Shown here: positions 1 to 5,545 of the stretch, piece by piece
Layout of the letters: each line of letters starts with the position of its first letter
Numbering within the stretch: position 1 is the first letter of the stretch
DNA from: Pseudomonadota bacterium
Lineage (GTDB): Bacteria > Pseudomonadota > Alphaproteobacteria > Acetobacterales > Acetobacteraceae
DNA: 6,507 nucleotides
Assembly: GCA_021785335.1 (NCBI GenBank)
Contig: JAJYFW010000108.1
Coordinates: forward strand, 1-6,507
Reading direction: 5' to 3'
Position numbers and translations under genes: made by a program
Notes under the pieces: model-generated
What the model was told of the DNA's origin: nothing
Databases searched by the model: none
What the model saw: the letters and a program-made list of their open reading frames with translations, nothing else

Positions 1-222
1 CGGCAGGTCGCGCGCGACATAGGTGCCGCTGCCCGGCGCCGGGCGGACATAGCCTTCCGCCGCCAGCCGCTCATAGGCGAGCACCACGGTCTGCCGCGCG
101 AGCCCGAGTTCCTCGGCGAGCCGGCGCGTCGGCGGCAGGCGCGCGCCAGGGGCCAGCGTCCCGGACAGGATTCCCTGCCGCAGCCGCTCGAACACCGCGT
201 GCTGCCGCGATTGGTCTAGCAT
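1..222 (-). CDS. GntR/MocR-family transcriptional regulator, N-terminal part (truncated by window edge)
   Basis: Only the first 74 codons are inside the window; the frame stays open to base 1. The visible protein is a GntR-type winged helix-turn-helix. A helix with FERLRQGILSGTLAPG (residues 11-26) is followed by LPPTRRLAEELGLARQTVV (29-47), the recognition region. The wing has AYERLAAEGYVRPAPGSGTY (49-68). The LPPTR...TVVLAYERL...GSGTYVA pattern is typical of the MocR/PdxR subfamily, in which this domain is joined to a fold-type I aminotransferase-like domain that binds pyridoxal phosphate. That second domain is not visible here, so MocR rather than plain GntR is inference. The ATG at 222-220 is the first start that gives the family-like N-terminus. 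The gene is divergent from the PaiB-type gene, and its start lies inside a perfect inverted repeat, which suggests that it controls itself and its neighbour. Confidence 0.85.
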   Translation of the reverse strand, partial: MLDQSRQHAVFERLRQGILSGTLAPGARLPPTRRLAEELGLARQTVVLAYERLAAEGYVRPAPGSGTYVARDLP

Positions 223-257
223 TTTCTATGCGTATTGGGCTTCATCACTAGACCAAT
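210..257. promoter_or_regulatory. Perfect 10-bp inverted repeat between the divergent MocR and paiB-like genes (candidate operator)
   Basis: ATTGGTCTAG at 210-219 is the exact reverse complement of CTAGACCAAT at 248-257, with a 28-bp gap (centres 38 bp apart). The left arm reaches into the first codons of the regulator. The gap is AT-richer than its surroundings and must carry promoter elements for one or both genes. Each arm also reads TTGGTC toward the gap, which could serve as a -35 hexamer (211-216 on plus, 256-251 on minus), but no convincing -10 boxes were found. MocR-type regulators are known to bind pairs of short repeats near their own promoters, so an operator role is likely but inferred. 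Confidence 0.6.
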
Positions 258-315
258 GCTGCGCCACAAGCACGCATCGCGCAAGCCCGTCGCGACGCCA
301 CCCCGGAGCCTTCGC

Positions 316-918
316 ATGTACCATCGCCCCGCCTTCGCCGAGACGGACCTCGACCGCATCGCCGCCCTCGTCGCCGCGCACCCATTCGGCCTGCTGGTGA
401 CGCACGGCGCGCGTGGGCTCGACGCCTCGCCGATCCCCTTCACGGTGGCGCGCGACGGCGAGGCACTGGTGCTGGAGGCGCATCTCGCCGCCGGCAACCC
501 GCAATGCGCGGATATCGGCGGGGAGGCGCTGGCGGTCTTCTCCGGCCCGCACGCCTACATCTCGCCCGGCTGGTACCGCACCCAGCCCGCGGTGCCGACC
601 TGGGACTACGCCGCCGTGCACGTCCACGGCACGCTGGAACCGGTGACGGATCGCGAGCCGGTGAGGGGCATGCTGCGGGAACTGTCGCGCCTGGACCCCA
701 ACGGCTTCGACCTCGACGCGCTGCCGGAGAAGTTTCGGGAGGCAATGCTCGGCGGGATCCGCGCCTTCCGCCTGCGTTCCACGCGCATCGAGGCGCAATG
801 GAAGATGAGCCAGAACCGCGGCGCCGCCGACCGCGAGGGCGTCATCGCGGCCCTGCGCGCCGGGGGGCAGCACGACGTCGCCGACCTCATCGCCGCGACG
901 CTGCCGGCGGGAAGCTAG
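316..918 (+). CDS. FMN-binding negative transcriptional regulator, PaiB family
   Basis: This 200-residue protein carries the PaiB signature along its length: HPFGLLVT (22-29), ASPIPF (37-42), HLAAGNPQ (56-63), FSGPHAYISPGWY (75-87), VPTWDYAAVHVHG (93-105) and IEAQWKMSQNR (158-168). The family has a pyridoxamine-phosphate-oxidase-like split-barrel fold that binds FMN. Bacillus subtilis PaiB was described as a negative regulator of protease and sporulation genes; the biochemical role in proteobacteria is unclear. Length is normal for the family. The frame is open upstream to a TTG at 235, but the ATG at 316 gives the usual MY-x-P-x-F N-terminus and has a GGAG at 304-307, so I chose it. It is divergent from a MocR-like regulator, a pairing that suggests control by that regulator. 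I gave no symbol because B. subtilis function cannot be transferred safely. Confidence 0.93.
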   Translation: MYHRPAFAETDLDRIAALVAAHPFGLLVTHGARGLDASPIPFTVARDGEALVLEAHLAAGNPQCADIGGEALAVFSGPHAYISPGWYRTQPAVPTWDYAAVHVHGTLEPVTDREPVRGMLRELSRLDPNGFDLDALPEKFREAMLGGIRAFRLRSTRIEAQWKMSQNRGAADREGVIAALRAGGQHDVADLIAATLPAGS

Positions 919-930
919 GCTGCGAACAGC

Positions 931-958
931 AAAAACCGGCGTCGCGGTGCGGCGCCGG
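931..958 (-). terminator. Intrinsic terminator of rpsU
   Basis: Bases 936-945 pair with 949-958 around a 3-base loop (GGT), giving a 10-bp G+C-rich stem with one G-T wobble. Read on the minus strand, the stem is followed directly by five T residues (935-931), the classic rho-independent layout. It lies about 57 bases beyond the rpsU stop. No T run follows on the plus strand, so it fits rpsU better than the convergent paiB-like gene, although the hairpin could also stall transcription from that side. Confidence 0.75.
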
Positions 959-989
959 CTCCACTCAGGCGGATATCGGTAGGCAGGAT

Positions 990-1014
990 CCGGGCGCGTG
1001 GCGCCCGGCCGGGC
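990..1014. other. G+C-rich palindromic hairpin next to the rpsU stop codon
   Basis: CCGGGCGC at 990-997 pairs perfectly with GCGCCCGG at 1001-1008 around a 3-base loop (8-bp stem). The right half overlaps a second perfect 12-bp palindrome, GCCCGGCCGGGC, at 1003-1014, so two alternative structures compete. It starts one base beyond the rpsU stop codon. No T run follows on either strand, so it is not a standard terminator; it may protect the mRNA 3' end or help termination from the convergent gene. Confidence 0.45.
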
Positions 1015-1218
1015 TCAGAACCCCTCGCGCTCCAGCCGCTTGCGCTCCATCTTGCGGGCGCGGCGGACGGCCTCGGCGGCCTCGCGCGCACGGCGCTCGG
1101 AGGGCTTTTCGTAGTGGCGGCGCAGCTTCATCTCGCGAAAGACGCCCTCGCGCTGGAGCTTCTTCTTCAGCGCCTTGAGCGCCTGGTCGACGTTGTTGTC
1201 GCGAACGAGAACCTGCAC
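1015..1218 (-). CDS. rpsU: 30S ribosomal protein bS21
   Basis: The product is a 67-residue basic protein of the small ribosomal subunit, which acts near the mRNA exit region during initiation. It begins (M)[19 protein letters not shown], continues with [20 protein letters not shown] (21-40), and ends in an Arg/Lys-rich tail ([20 protein letters not shown], 41-60, then RLEREGF). This is the standard bS21 pattern. I chose the GTG at 1218-1216 because it matches the family N-terminus and has GGAGA about 10 bases upstream. An ATG 14 codons upstream in the same frame would add a non-conserved extension and has no good ribosome binding site. A promoter lies upstream at 1309-1337 and a terminator downstream at 931-958, so it is probably transcribed alone. 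It is divergent from the deformylase gene. Confidence 0.96.
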   Translation of the reverse strand: MQVLVRDNNVDQALKALKKKLQREGVFREMKLRRHYEKPSERRAREAAEAVRRARKMERKRLEREGF

Positions 1219-1308
1219 TTGGCCGCCATCTCCATTCCGTTGCGGCGTCCCGCCCATCGGGTCGCCAAGACTCATTGCCGGCGCGGTAACACCGCCCGGA
1301 CGCGGCGC

Positions 1309-1337
1309 GCATAGCACGCGCGCGCGGGCCTGTCCAA
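1309..1337 (-). promoter_or_regulatory. Probable rpsU promoter (TTGGAC, 17 bp, CTATGC)
   Basis: On the minus strand the -35 box TTGGAC (1337-1332) is separated by 17 bp from the -10 box CTATGC (1314-1309). This fits the relaxed housekeeping promoter seen in Alphaproteobacteria (TTGac, then CTATat). The spacer holds an alternating pyrimidine-purine run (CACGCGCGCGCG on plus, 1315-1326). The bases just after the -10 box are GCGCCGCG, a G+C-rich discriminator. The predicted transcript would start near 1302 and have a leader of about 83 bases before the GTG. Confidence 0.6.
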
Positions 1338-1393
1338 ACGCTTTTCTCATGCGCATATACCAATGGCCCCATGCGGGAGAGAACGAGGACAAG

Positions 1394-1924
1394 ATGGCCA
1401 TCCTGAAGATCGCCCGCATGGGCCACCCCGTGCTGCTGCAGCGTGCCGAGCCCGTCGCCGACCCCACGGCGCCGGAAATCCGGCGCCTGGTCGCCGACAT
1501 GATGGAGACGATGGAGGACGCGCCCGGCGCTGGTCTTGCCGCGCCACAGGTGCACGTGCCGCTGCGCCTCTTCGTCTTCCGCGTCCGCTCCGAGCGCACC
1601 ACCGGCGACACCGAGGACTTCACCATCGGCAACACCGCCGTCATCAACCCGGTCCTGGAACTGCTCGGCGATGACGTCCGCCCGCGCTGGGAGGGCTGCC
1701 TGTCCATCCCCGGCCTGCGCGCGGCGGTGCCGCGGCACTGGCGCATCCGCTACAGCGGCGTGGACACCGAGGGCGGGCCGGTCGGCGGCGAGGTCACGGG
1801 CTTTCATGCCGGCGTGGTCCAGCACGAGTACGACCACCTCGACGGCATTCTCTACCCGATGCGGATGCAGGATTTCTCCCGGTTCGGCTTCATCGAGGAG
1901 CTGACGCGGGCGGGCACGATATGA
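1394..1924 (+). CDS. def: Peptide deformylase
   Basis: The enzyme is a metal-dependent hydrolase that removes the formyl group from the N-terminal methionine of new proteins in the cytoplasm. All three family motifs are present: GAGLAAPQ (45-52), EGCLS (100-104, metal-binding Cys102) and QHEYDH (143-148, with metal-binding His144 and His148 and catalytic Glu145). It should therefore be active. Length (176 residues) is normal. Stretches such as [16 protein letters not shown] after the Cys motif recall the organelle-like (PDF1A) branch more than the classic def-fmt enzyme. No fmt gene is nearby, so this may be a second deformylase; that is inference. The ATG at 1394 has GAGG at 1385-1388. The stop overlaps the start of the COQ9 gene (ATGA at 1921-1924), which points to translational coupling. 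It is divergent from rpsU; CATATA near 1354 is only a weak -10 candidate. Confidence 0.95.
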   Translation: MAILKIARMGHPVLLQRAEPVADPTAPEIRRLVADMMETMEDAPGAGLAAPQVHVPLRLFVFRVRSERTTGDTEDFTIGNTAVINPVLELLGDDVRPRWEGCLSIPGLRAAVPRHWRIRYSGVDTEGGPVGGEVTGFHAGVVQHEYDHLDGILYPMRMQDFSRFGFIEELTRAGTI

Positions 1925-2514
1925 GCGACCCCCTCCCCGACCCGGAGCGTGACGCGGCGCTGCTCGCCGGGATCGCGCATGTCGGCCGTCGGGGCTGGAC
2001 GCTCGCCGCCATCCGCGACGGGCTGCGCTCCATCGGCGCCGACCCGGATCTCGCGCCACTGATGTTCACCGAGGGCGGCGCGGAGCTGGTCGCGGAATGG
2101 GCTGCCTATGCGGACCGCCGGATGCTCGAGGCCGCCGCCGCCGAGGACATGGCTTCCCTGCGCGGCGCCCAGCGCATCCGCCGCGCAATCGAACTGCGGC
2201 TCGCCGTCGAGCGGCCCTGGCGGGCGGAGCTGCGCCGCGGCGCCGCGCTCCTCGCCACCCAGCCGCTGCTCGCCGCCCGCATCGCGGCCCGCACCGCGGA
2301 TGCGCTGTGGCAGGCCGCGGGCGACCGCTCGGCCGATTTCTCCTGGTACACGAAGCGCGCGACCGTCGCCGCGATCCACACCGCGACCATGCTGTTCTGG
2401 CTGCGCGATGATTCGCCGGACGACGAGGCGACCATGGCGTTCCTCGACCGCCGGCTTGCCGACGCCGGCCGCGTCACCAGGCTGCGCCAGCGCCTCACCC
2501 GCCGCGCCGCCTGA
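1921..2514 (+). CDS. COQ9 family protein (ubiquinone biosynthesis lipid-binding factor)
   Basis: The product has 197 residues. COQ9 proteins have a TetR-like helical fold that binds isoprenoid lipids and, in mitochondria, deliver the ubiquinone precursor to the COQ7 hydroxylase. The family pattern is visible: RRGWTLAAIRDG (23-34), MFTEGGAELVAEW (48-60), RIRRAIELRL (85-94), ADALW (126-130), the hallmark GDRSADFSWYTKR (134-146) with TATMLFWLRDDS (154-165), and AFLDRRL (173-179). The ATG overlaps the deformylase stop, and the nearest GGAG (1897-1900) is too far upstream, so translation probably depends on coupling. The DNA-recognition role of TetR relatives is not expected. I recall coq9 near rpsU in other Alphaproteobacteria, which fits this locus, but could not check it. 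Confidence 0.9.
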   Translation: MSDPLPDPERDAALLAGIAHVGRRGWTLAAIRDGLRSIGADPDLAPLMFTEGGAELVAEWAAYADRRMLEAAAAEDMASLRGAQRIRRAIELRLAVERPWRAELRRGAALLATQPLLAARIAARTADALWQAAGDRSADFSWYTKRATVAAIHTATMLFWLRDDSPDDEATMAFLDRRLADAGRVTRLRQRLTRRAA

Positions 2515-2524
2515 CGCCGGCAGC

Positions 2525-3412
2525 ATGCCCCACGTCCGCGTCACCCACGCGACCACCTATCGCTATGCCAGGCCGGTGCGCTTCACCCCGCACCGGCTGA
2601 TGCTGCGCCCGCGCGACAGCCACGACCTGCGCGTGTTGGACGCCACGATCGGCATCGACCCGCCGGCCGCGGCGATCCGCTGGGCGCACGACGTCTTCGC
2701 CAACTCCGTCTGCTACGTGGACTGGAACGGGACGGAAGCGGATCGTCTCGGTATCGTCTCGACGCTTGACTGCGAGCACTACCCCTCGGGGCCCGCGCTG
2801 CCGCGAGAGACGCTCGATCCGCTCGCCGAGACCTACCCGTTCAGCTACGCCGCGGACGAGATGCCAGACCTCGGCCGGCTGATCGAGCGCCAGTACCCGG
2901 ACCCGGAGCGCAGGCTCGATGCCTGGTCGCGCCGGTTCCTGCGCCGCGGCGCGCCGATCCGCACGCTGAACCTGCTCGCCGCCATCACCCAGGCGATCCG
3001 CGAGGACTTCGCCTACGAGCCACGCGCGGCGGAGGGCACCAACCCGCCACTCGTCACGCTCGGGCAACGAACGGGCGCCTGCCGCGACCTCGCGGTGCTG
3101 ATGATGGAGGCGGTGCGCTCGCTCGGCTTCGCCGCGCGCTTCGTCAGCGGCTATCTCTACGACGAGGCCCTCGTGGACAGCGCCGAGCGCGTGGTGGGCG
3201 GCGGGGCGACGCACGCCTGGTGCCAGGTCTACCTGCCCGGCGCCGGCTGGGTGGAGTTCGACCCCACCAACGGGCTGATCGCCGGGCGCAACCTGCTGCG
3301 CGTCTGCGTCGCGCGCACCGCCGAGCAGGCGATCCCCGTCGCCGGCGGCTATCTCGGCCGCCGCGAGGATTTTCTGGCGATGGACGTGGACGTGAAGGTG
3401 GAAGTGGGCTGA
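2525..3412 (+). CDS. Transglutaminase-like cysteine protein (bacterial transglutaminase N domain plus core domain)
   Basis: This 295-residue protein begins with a bacterial transglutaminase N-terminal beta domain (VTHATTYRYARPVRFTPHRL, 6-25, then MLRPRDSH). A papain-like transglutaminase core follows. The catalytic triad is visible as Cys186 in TGACRDLAVLMMEAVRSLG (183-201), His230 in ATHAWCQVYLPGAGWVEFDP (228-247) and Asp246 in FDPTNG. With the triad intact it is probably an active cysteine hydrolase or transferase, perhaps a protease or amidase; the substrate is unknown. There is no signal peptide, so it should be cytoplasmic. The ATG lies 10 bases after the COQ9 stop with only a poor ribosome binding site, so it is likely co-transcribed with def and coq9. 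Family members often sit beside alpha-E and circularly permuted ATP-grasp genes; none is seen here. Confidence 0.92.
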   Translation: MPHVRVTHATTYRYARPVRFTPHRLMLRPRDSHDLRVLDATIGIDPPAAAIRWAHDVFANSVCYVDWNGTEADRLGIVSTLDCEHYPSGPALPRETLDPLAETYPFSYAADEMPDLGRLIERQYPDPERRLDAWSRRFLRRGAPIRTLNLLAAITQAIREDFAYEPRAAEGTNPPLVTLGQRTGACRDLAVLMMEAVRSLGFAARFVSGYLYDEALVDSAERVVGGGATHAWCQVYLPGAGWVEFDPTNGLIAGRNLLRVCVARTAEQAIPVAGGYLGRREDFLAMDVDVKVEVG

Positions 3413-3424
3413 CGCGCCGGCCTC

Positions 3425-4465
3425 TCAGCCGCCGGTGACGCTCATGTGCCGCGAGACGGAGGGCGCGTTGGTGCGCCGGTCGATCACGAAATCGTGCCCC
3501 TTGGGCTTGCGCGCGATGGCGGCGCGGACCGCCGCCTCCAGCTCCGCGTCGTCCGCGCCCGCGCGCAGCACCGCGCGGAAATCGGCGCTGTCCTCCTGGC
3601 CGAGGCACATGTAGAGCGTGCCGGTGCAGGTGAGCCGCACACGGTTGCAGCTCTCGCAGAAATTATGTGTCATCGGCGTGATGAACCCGATGCGAGTTCC
3701 GGTCTCCGCCACGTCGCAGTAGCGCGCCGGCCCGCCGGTGCGGTAGCCGGTCTCCGACAGCGTCCAGCGGCGGCGCAGCCGCGCGCGCACGATCGAGAGC
3801 GGCAGGTAGTGCTCGTTGCGGTCGCCGCCGGTCTCACCCATCGGCATCGTTTCGATAAGGCACAGGTCGTGGCCGCGTTCGCCGCACCACGCGAGCAGGT
3901 CGTCGATTTCCTCCTCGTTGATGCCGCGCAGCGCCACCGCGTTGATCTTGACCGCGAGCCCGGCGTTGGCGGCGGCCGCGATCCCCTCCAGCACCTGCTC
4001 GATGCGTCCGCGCCGCGTGATCTCGGTGAACAGCGCCGGCCGCAGCGTGTCGAGGCTCACGTTCACCCGCCGTACGCCCGCCGCTGCCAGCATTGATGCG
4101 TATTTCGCAAGCTGCGTGCCGTTGGTGGTCAGCGTGAGTTCGTCGAGCCCCTCCCCGATGCGCGAGCCGAGGCGCTCGAACAGCCGCATCACGTCGCGCC
4201 GCACCAACGGCTCGCCGCCGGTGATGCGGATCTTGCGCGTCCCCAGCCGGACGAAGGCCGCGCACAGCCGCTCCAGCTCCTCGAGCGACAGGACCTCCCG
4301 CTTCGGCAGGAAGGTCATCTCCTCGGCCATGCAGTAGCTGCACCGCAGGTCGCAGCGGTCCGTCACCGAGACGCGCAGATAGGTGATGGCGCGGCCGAAC
4401 GGGTCGCGCAGCGCCTCGGCTGGCTCGGATTGGGATGGCGGGATCGCGTTCATCCCCGGCAACAT
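3425..4465 (-). CDS. moaA: GTP 3',8-cyclase MoaA (radical SAM, molybdenum cofactor biosynthesis)
   Basis: MoaA performs the first step of molybdopterin synthesis, converting GTP to 3',8-cyclo-7,8-dihydro-GTP in the cytoplasm; MoaC then makes cPMP. In this 346-residue protein the N-terminal radical-SAM cluster is CDLRCSYC (38-45), followed by [10 protein letters not shown] (82-91), LTTNG (112-116) and VNVSLDTL (134-141). The C-terminal cluster is CESC (270-273) with Cys287, spaced CX2CX13C as usual. The protein ends in the conserved Gly-Gly required for activity. I chose the ATG at 4465 because a GGCGG lies 10 bases upstream; the ATG at 4453 (342 residues) is equally compatible with the family. 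It lies 40 bases downstream of the DUF3553 gene on the same strand, probably in one transcript. Its 3' end faces the transglutaminase gene across 12 bases. No other moa or moe gene is in view. Confidence 0.96.
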   Translation of the reverse strand: MLPGMNAIPPSQSEPAEALRDPFGRAITYLRVSVTDRCDLRCSYCMAEEMTFLPKREVLSLEELERLCAAFVRLGTRKIRITGGEPLVRRDVMRLFERLGSRIGEGLDELTLTTNGTQLAKYASMLAAAGVRRVNVSLDTLRPALFTEITRRGRIEQVLEGIAAAANAGLAVKINAVALRGINEEEIDDLLAWCGERGHDLCLIETMPMGETGGDRNEHYLPLSIVRARLRRRWTLSETGYRTGGPARYCDVAETGTRIGFITPMTHNFCESCNRVRLTCTGTLYMCLGQEDSADFRAVLRAGADDAELEAAVRAAIARKPKGHDFVIDRRTNAPSVSRHMSVTGG

Positions 4466-4505
4466 CGGACCGAAGCCGCCCCCGCGCAACCCACCCGCGG
4501 GCGTC

Positions 4506-4715
4506 TCACGGGGCGCGCCTTTGCCCGGCCTCGCCCTCCGCCGGCTCCAGCGCCACCACGGCGACGTTGACCAGCACCTTGCCGGCATGTTCGAAGCCCA
4601 CCGTCACCCGCTCGCCATCGACGGACTGCACTTGTCCCAGCCCCCAGTCGGGGCGCCCGGGATGGCGCACGAAGACCCCCGGTTCTAGCCATGCGTGCAT
4701 GCCGCGGAGGGACAT
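4506..4715 (-). CDS. DUF3553 family small protein
   Basis: The product is a 69-residue protein with the compact DUF3553 pattern: [20 protein letters not shown] (10-29), followed by [20 protein letters not shown] (33-52) and VVALEP. The repeated short beta strands and the [12 protein letters not shown] turn suggest a small beta barrel, perhaps SH3/CarD-like; this is inference, and no function is established. The ATG at 4715 has a GGAG (CTCC at 4723-4726 on plus) with 7-base spacing. A later ATG at 4700 would give a start MHAWLEP, closer to the conserved core, but has a weaker ribosome binding site. It precedes moaA by 40 bases on the same strand and is divergent from chpT. Related domains also occur as a C-terminal piece of some UvrD-type helicases. 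Confidence 0.85.
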   Translation of the reverse strand: MSLRGMHAWLEPGVFVRHPGRPDWGLGQVQSVDGERVTVGFEHAGKVLVNVAVVALEPAEGEAGQRRAP

Positions 4716-4753
4716 CAACCAGCTCCAAATGAATTAGCGTTCAAATCTCGAAA

Positions 4754-4782
4754 TTGACCCACGGCGGTGCTTTTTAAATGAT
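4754..4782 (+). promoter_or_regulatory. Candidate chpT promoter (TTGACC, 17 bp, AATGAT)
   Basis: TTGACC at 4754-4759 is a good -35 box, followed after 17 bp by AATGAT (4777-4782, 4 of 6 matches to TATAAT), inside an AT-rich patch (TTTTTAAATGATG). It would give a leader of about 108 bases before the GTG of the chpT-like gene. The whole 4716-4897 intergenic region is richer in A+T than the genes around it and must also hold the promoter for the divergent DUF3553-moaA pair, which I could not place. One GANTC site (4795-4799) lies just downstream. Confidence 0.45.
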
Positions 4783-4897
4783 GCGCCGCCCACGGATTCA
4801 TGCTTCCCACTCCCGCATCGCCCATGCCGCCAACTACCGCCTTGCCGATCGTTGCCCGACCATAGTCCTGCCCTCCGCGCGCGCCAGAGGATTGTCC

Positions 4898-5545
4898 GTG
4901 ACCGGTAGCCCCGAAAACGACGCACTGATGCTGGCAGGTGCTCTCGCCGCCCGGCTTTGCCATGACCTCGCCGGCCCGCTCGGCACCGTCACCGGCGCGC
5001 TCGATCTTGCCGAGCGCGCGGACGCGGAGGCGCTGGCGCTCGCCCGCGAGGCGACCACGGATCTCATGCGCCGCCTGCGCCTGTACCGCGCCGCCTGGGC
5101 GGAGGGCGCGGGCCCCGGCAGCGTCGCGGAGCTCGCGGCCCTCGCGCTCGGGCTCTCGCATCGCCGTGTGCGGCTGGACGTCGCCGGCCTGCCCGGCCAG
5201 GCGCGCATGCCACCCGAGTTCGGCCGCGTGGTGCTCAACGTGCTGCTGCTGGGCGCGGAGGGCATGCCGCGCGGCGGCACCATCGCGCTGCATGGCGACC
5301 CGGAGGGCGAGGTCGCGGCGGTCCTGGCCGGCCCGGGCGCCGCGTGGCCACCCGGCACCGCGGAGGCGATCGCCAACCCCGCGAGCGCCCTGTCGCGCCT
5401 GCGCGAGCATGCCGGCACGCTGACGCCGCGTGCGTTGCTGCCCTCCTTCACCGCGCTGCTCGCGGCCCGCGAGGGGCTGCGGCTCGGCTTGCTGATGGGG
5501 CCGGGCGAGGCTCAGGCGCCGCCGCTGCTGATCACGCGGACCTGA
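4898..5545 (+). CDS. chpT: ChpT-like histidine phosphotransferase
   Basis: In Caulobacter, ChpT passes phosphate from the hybrid kinase CckA to the response regulators CtrA and CpdR, and so controls the cell cycle. This 215-residue protein fits the family. The dimerisation helix carries the phospho-accepting site in ARLCHDLAGPLGTVTGALDL (18-37), with His22 followed by Asp23. A second helix follows, then a degenerate kinase-like domain (FGRVVLNVLLLGAEGMPRGG, 108-127) lacking the G-boxes needed to bind ATP, as in true ChpT. The frame is open 40 codons further upstream, but that stretch is AT-rich and not protein-like. I chose the GTG at 4898 because AGAGG (4886-4890) lies 7 bases before it. In other groups without the CtrA essential pathway the role shifts to motility. 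The last 14 bases overlap the convergent Hint gene. Confidence 0.88.
   Translation: MTGSPENDALMLAGALAARLCHDLAGPLGTVTGALDLAERADAEALALAREATTDLMRRLRLYRAAWAEGAGPGSVAELAALALGLSHRRVRLDVAGLPGQARMPPEFGRVVLNVLLLGAEGMPRGGTIALHGDPEGEVAAVLAGPGAAWPPGTAEAIANPASALSRLREHAGTLTPRALLPSFTALLAAREGLRLGLLMGPGEAQAPPLLITRT

Noticed and set aside
235..315. 27-codon N-terminal extension of the paiB-like protein starting from TTG at 235
   Set aside because: It would begin inside the inverted repeat region and add sequence not typical of the family; the ATG at 316 has a GGAG and the usual N-terminus.
226..873. Minus-strand open frame of 215 codons opposite the paiB-like gene
   Set aside because: It is a shadow of the plus-strand paiB-like gene, which has the full PaiB motif set. 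The antisense product is compositionally biased.
1315..1326. Alternating CACGCGCGCGCG run as possible Z-DNA or tandem repeat
   Set aside because: It is only 12 bp in a very G+C-rich genome. I mention it only as part of the rpsU promoter spacer, not as an independent feature.
965..2059. Long minus-strand open frame (364 codons) opposite rpsU's control region and the deformylase
   Set aside because: It runs antisense to a deformylase with all motifs intact, and its translation is Arg/Ala/Gly-rich without family features. Long antisense frames are expected at this G+C content.
3446..4096. Plus-strand open frame of 216 codons opposite moaA
   Set aside because: It is the antisense of moaA, which has both iron-sulfur cluster motifs and the C-terminal Gly-Gly.
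4715..5410. Minus-strand open frame of 231 codons opposite chpT
   Set aside because: It covers the chpT-like coding sequence and the AT-rich intergenic region, begins with no plausible ribosome binding site, and resembles no family I know.
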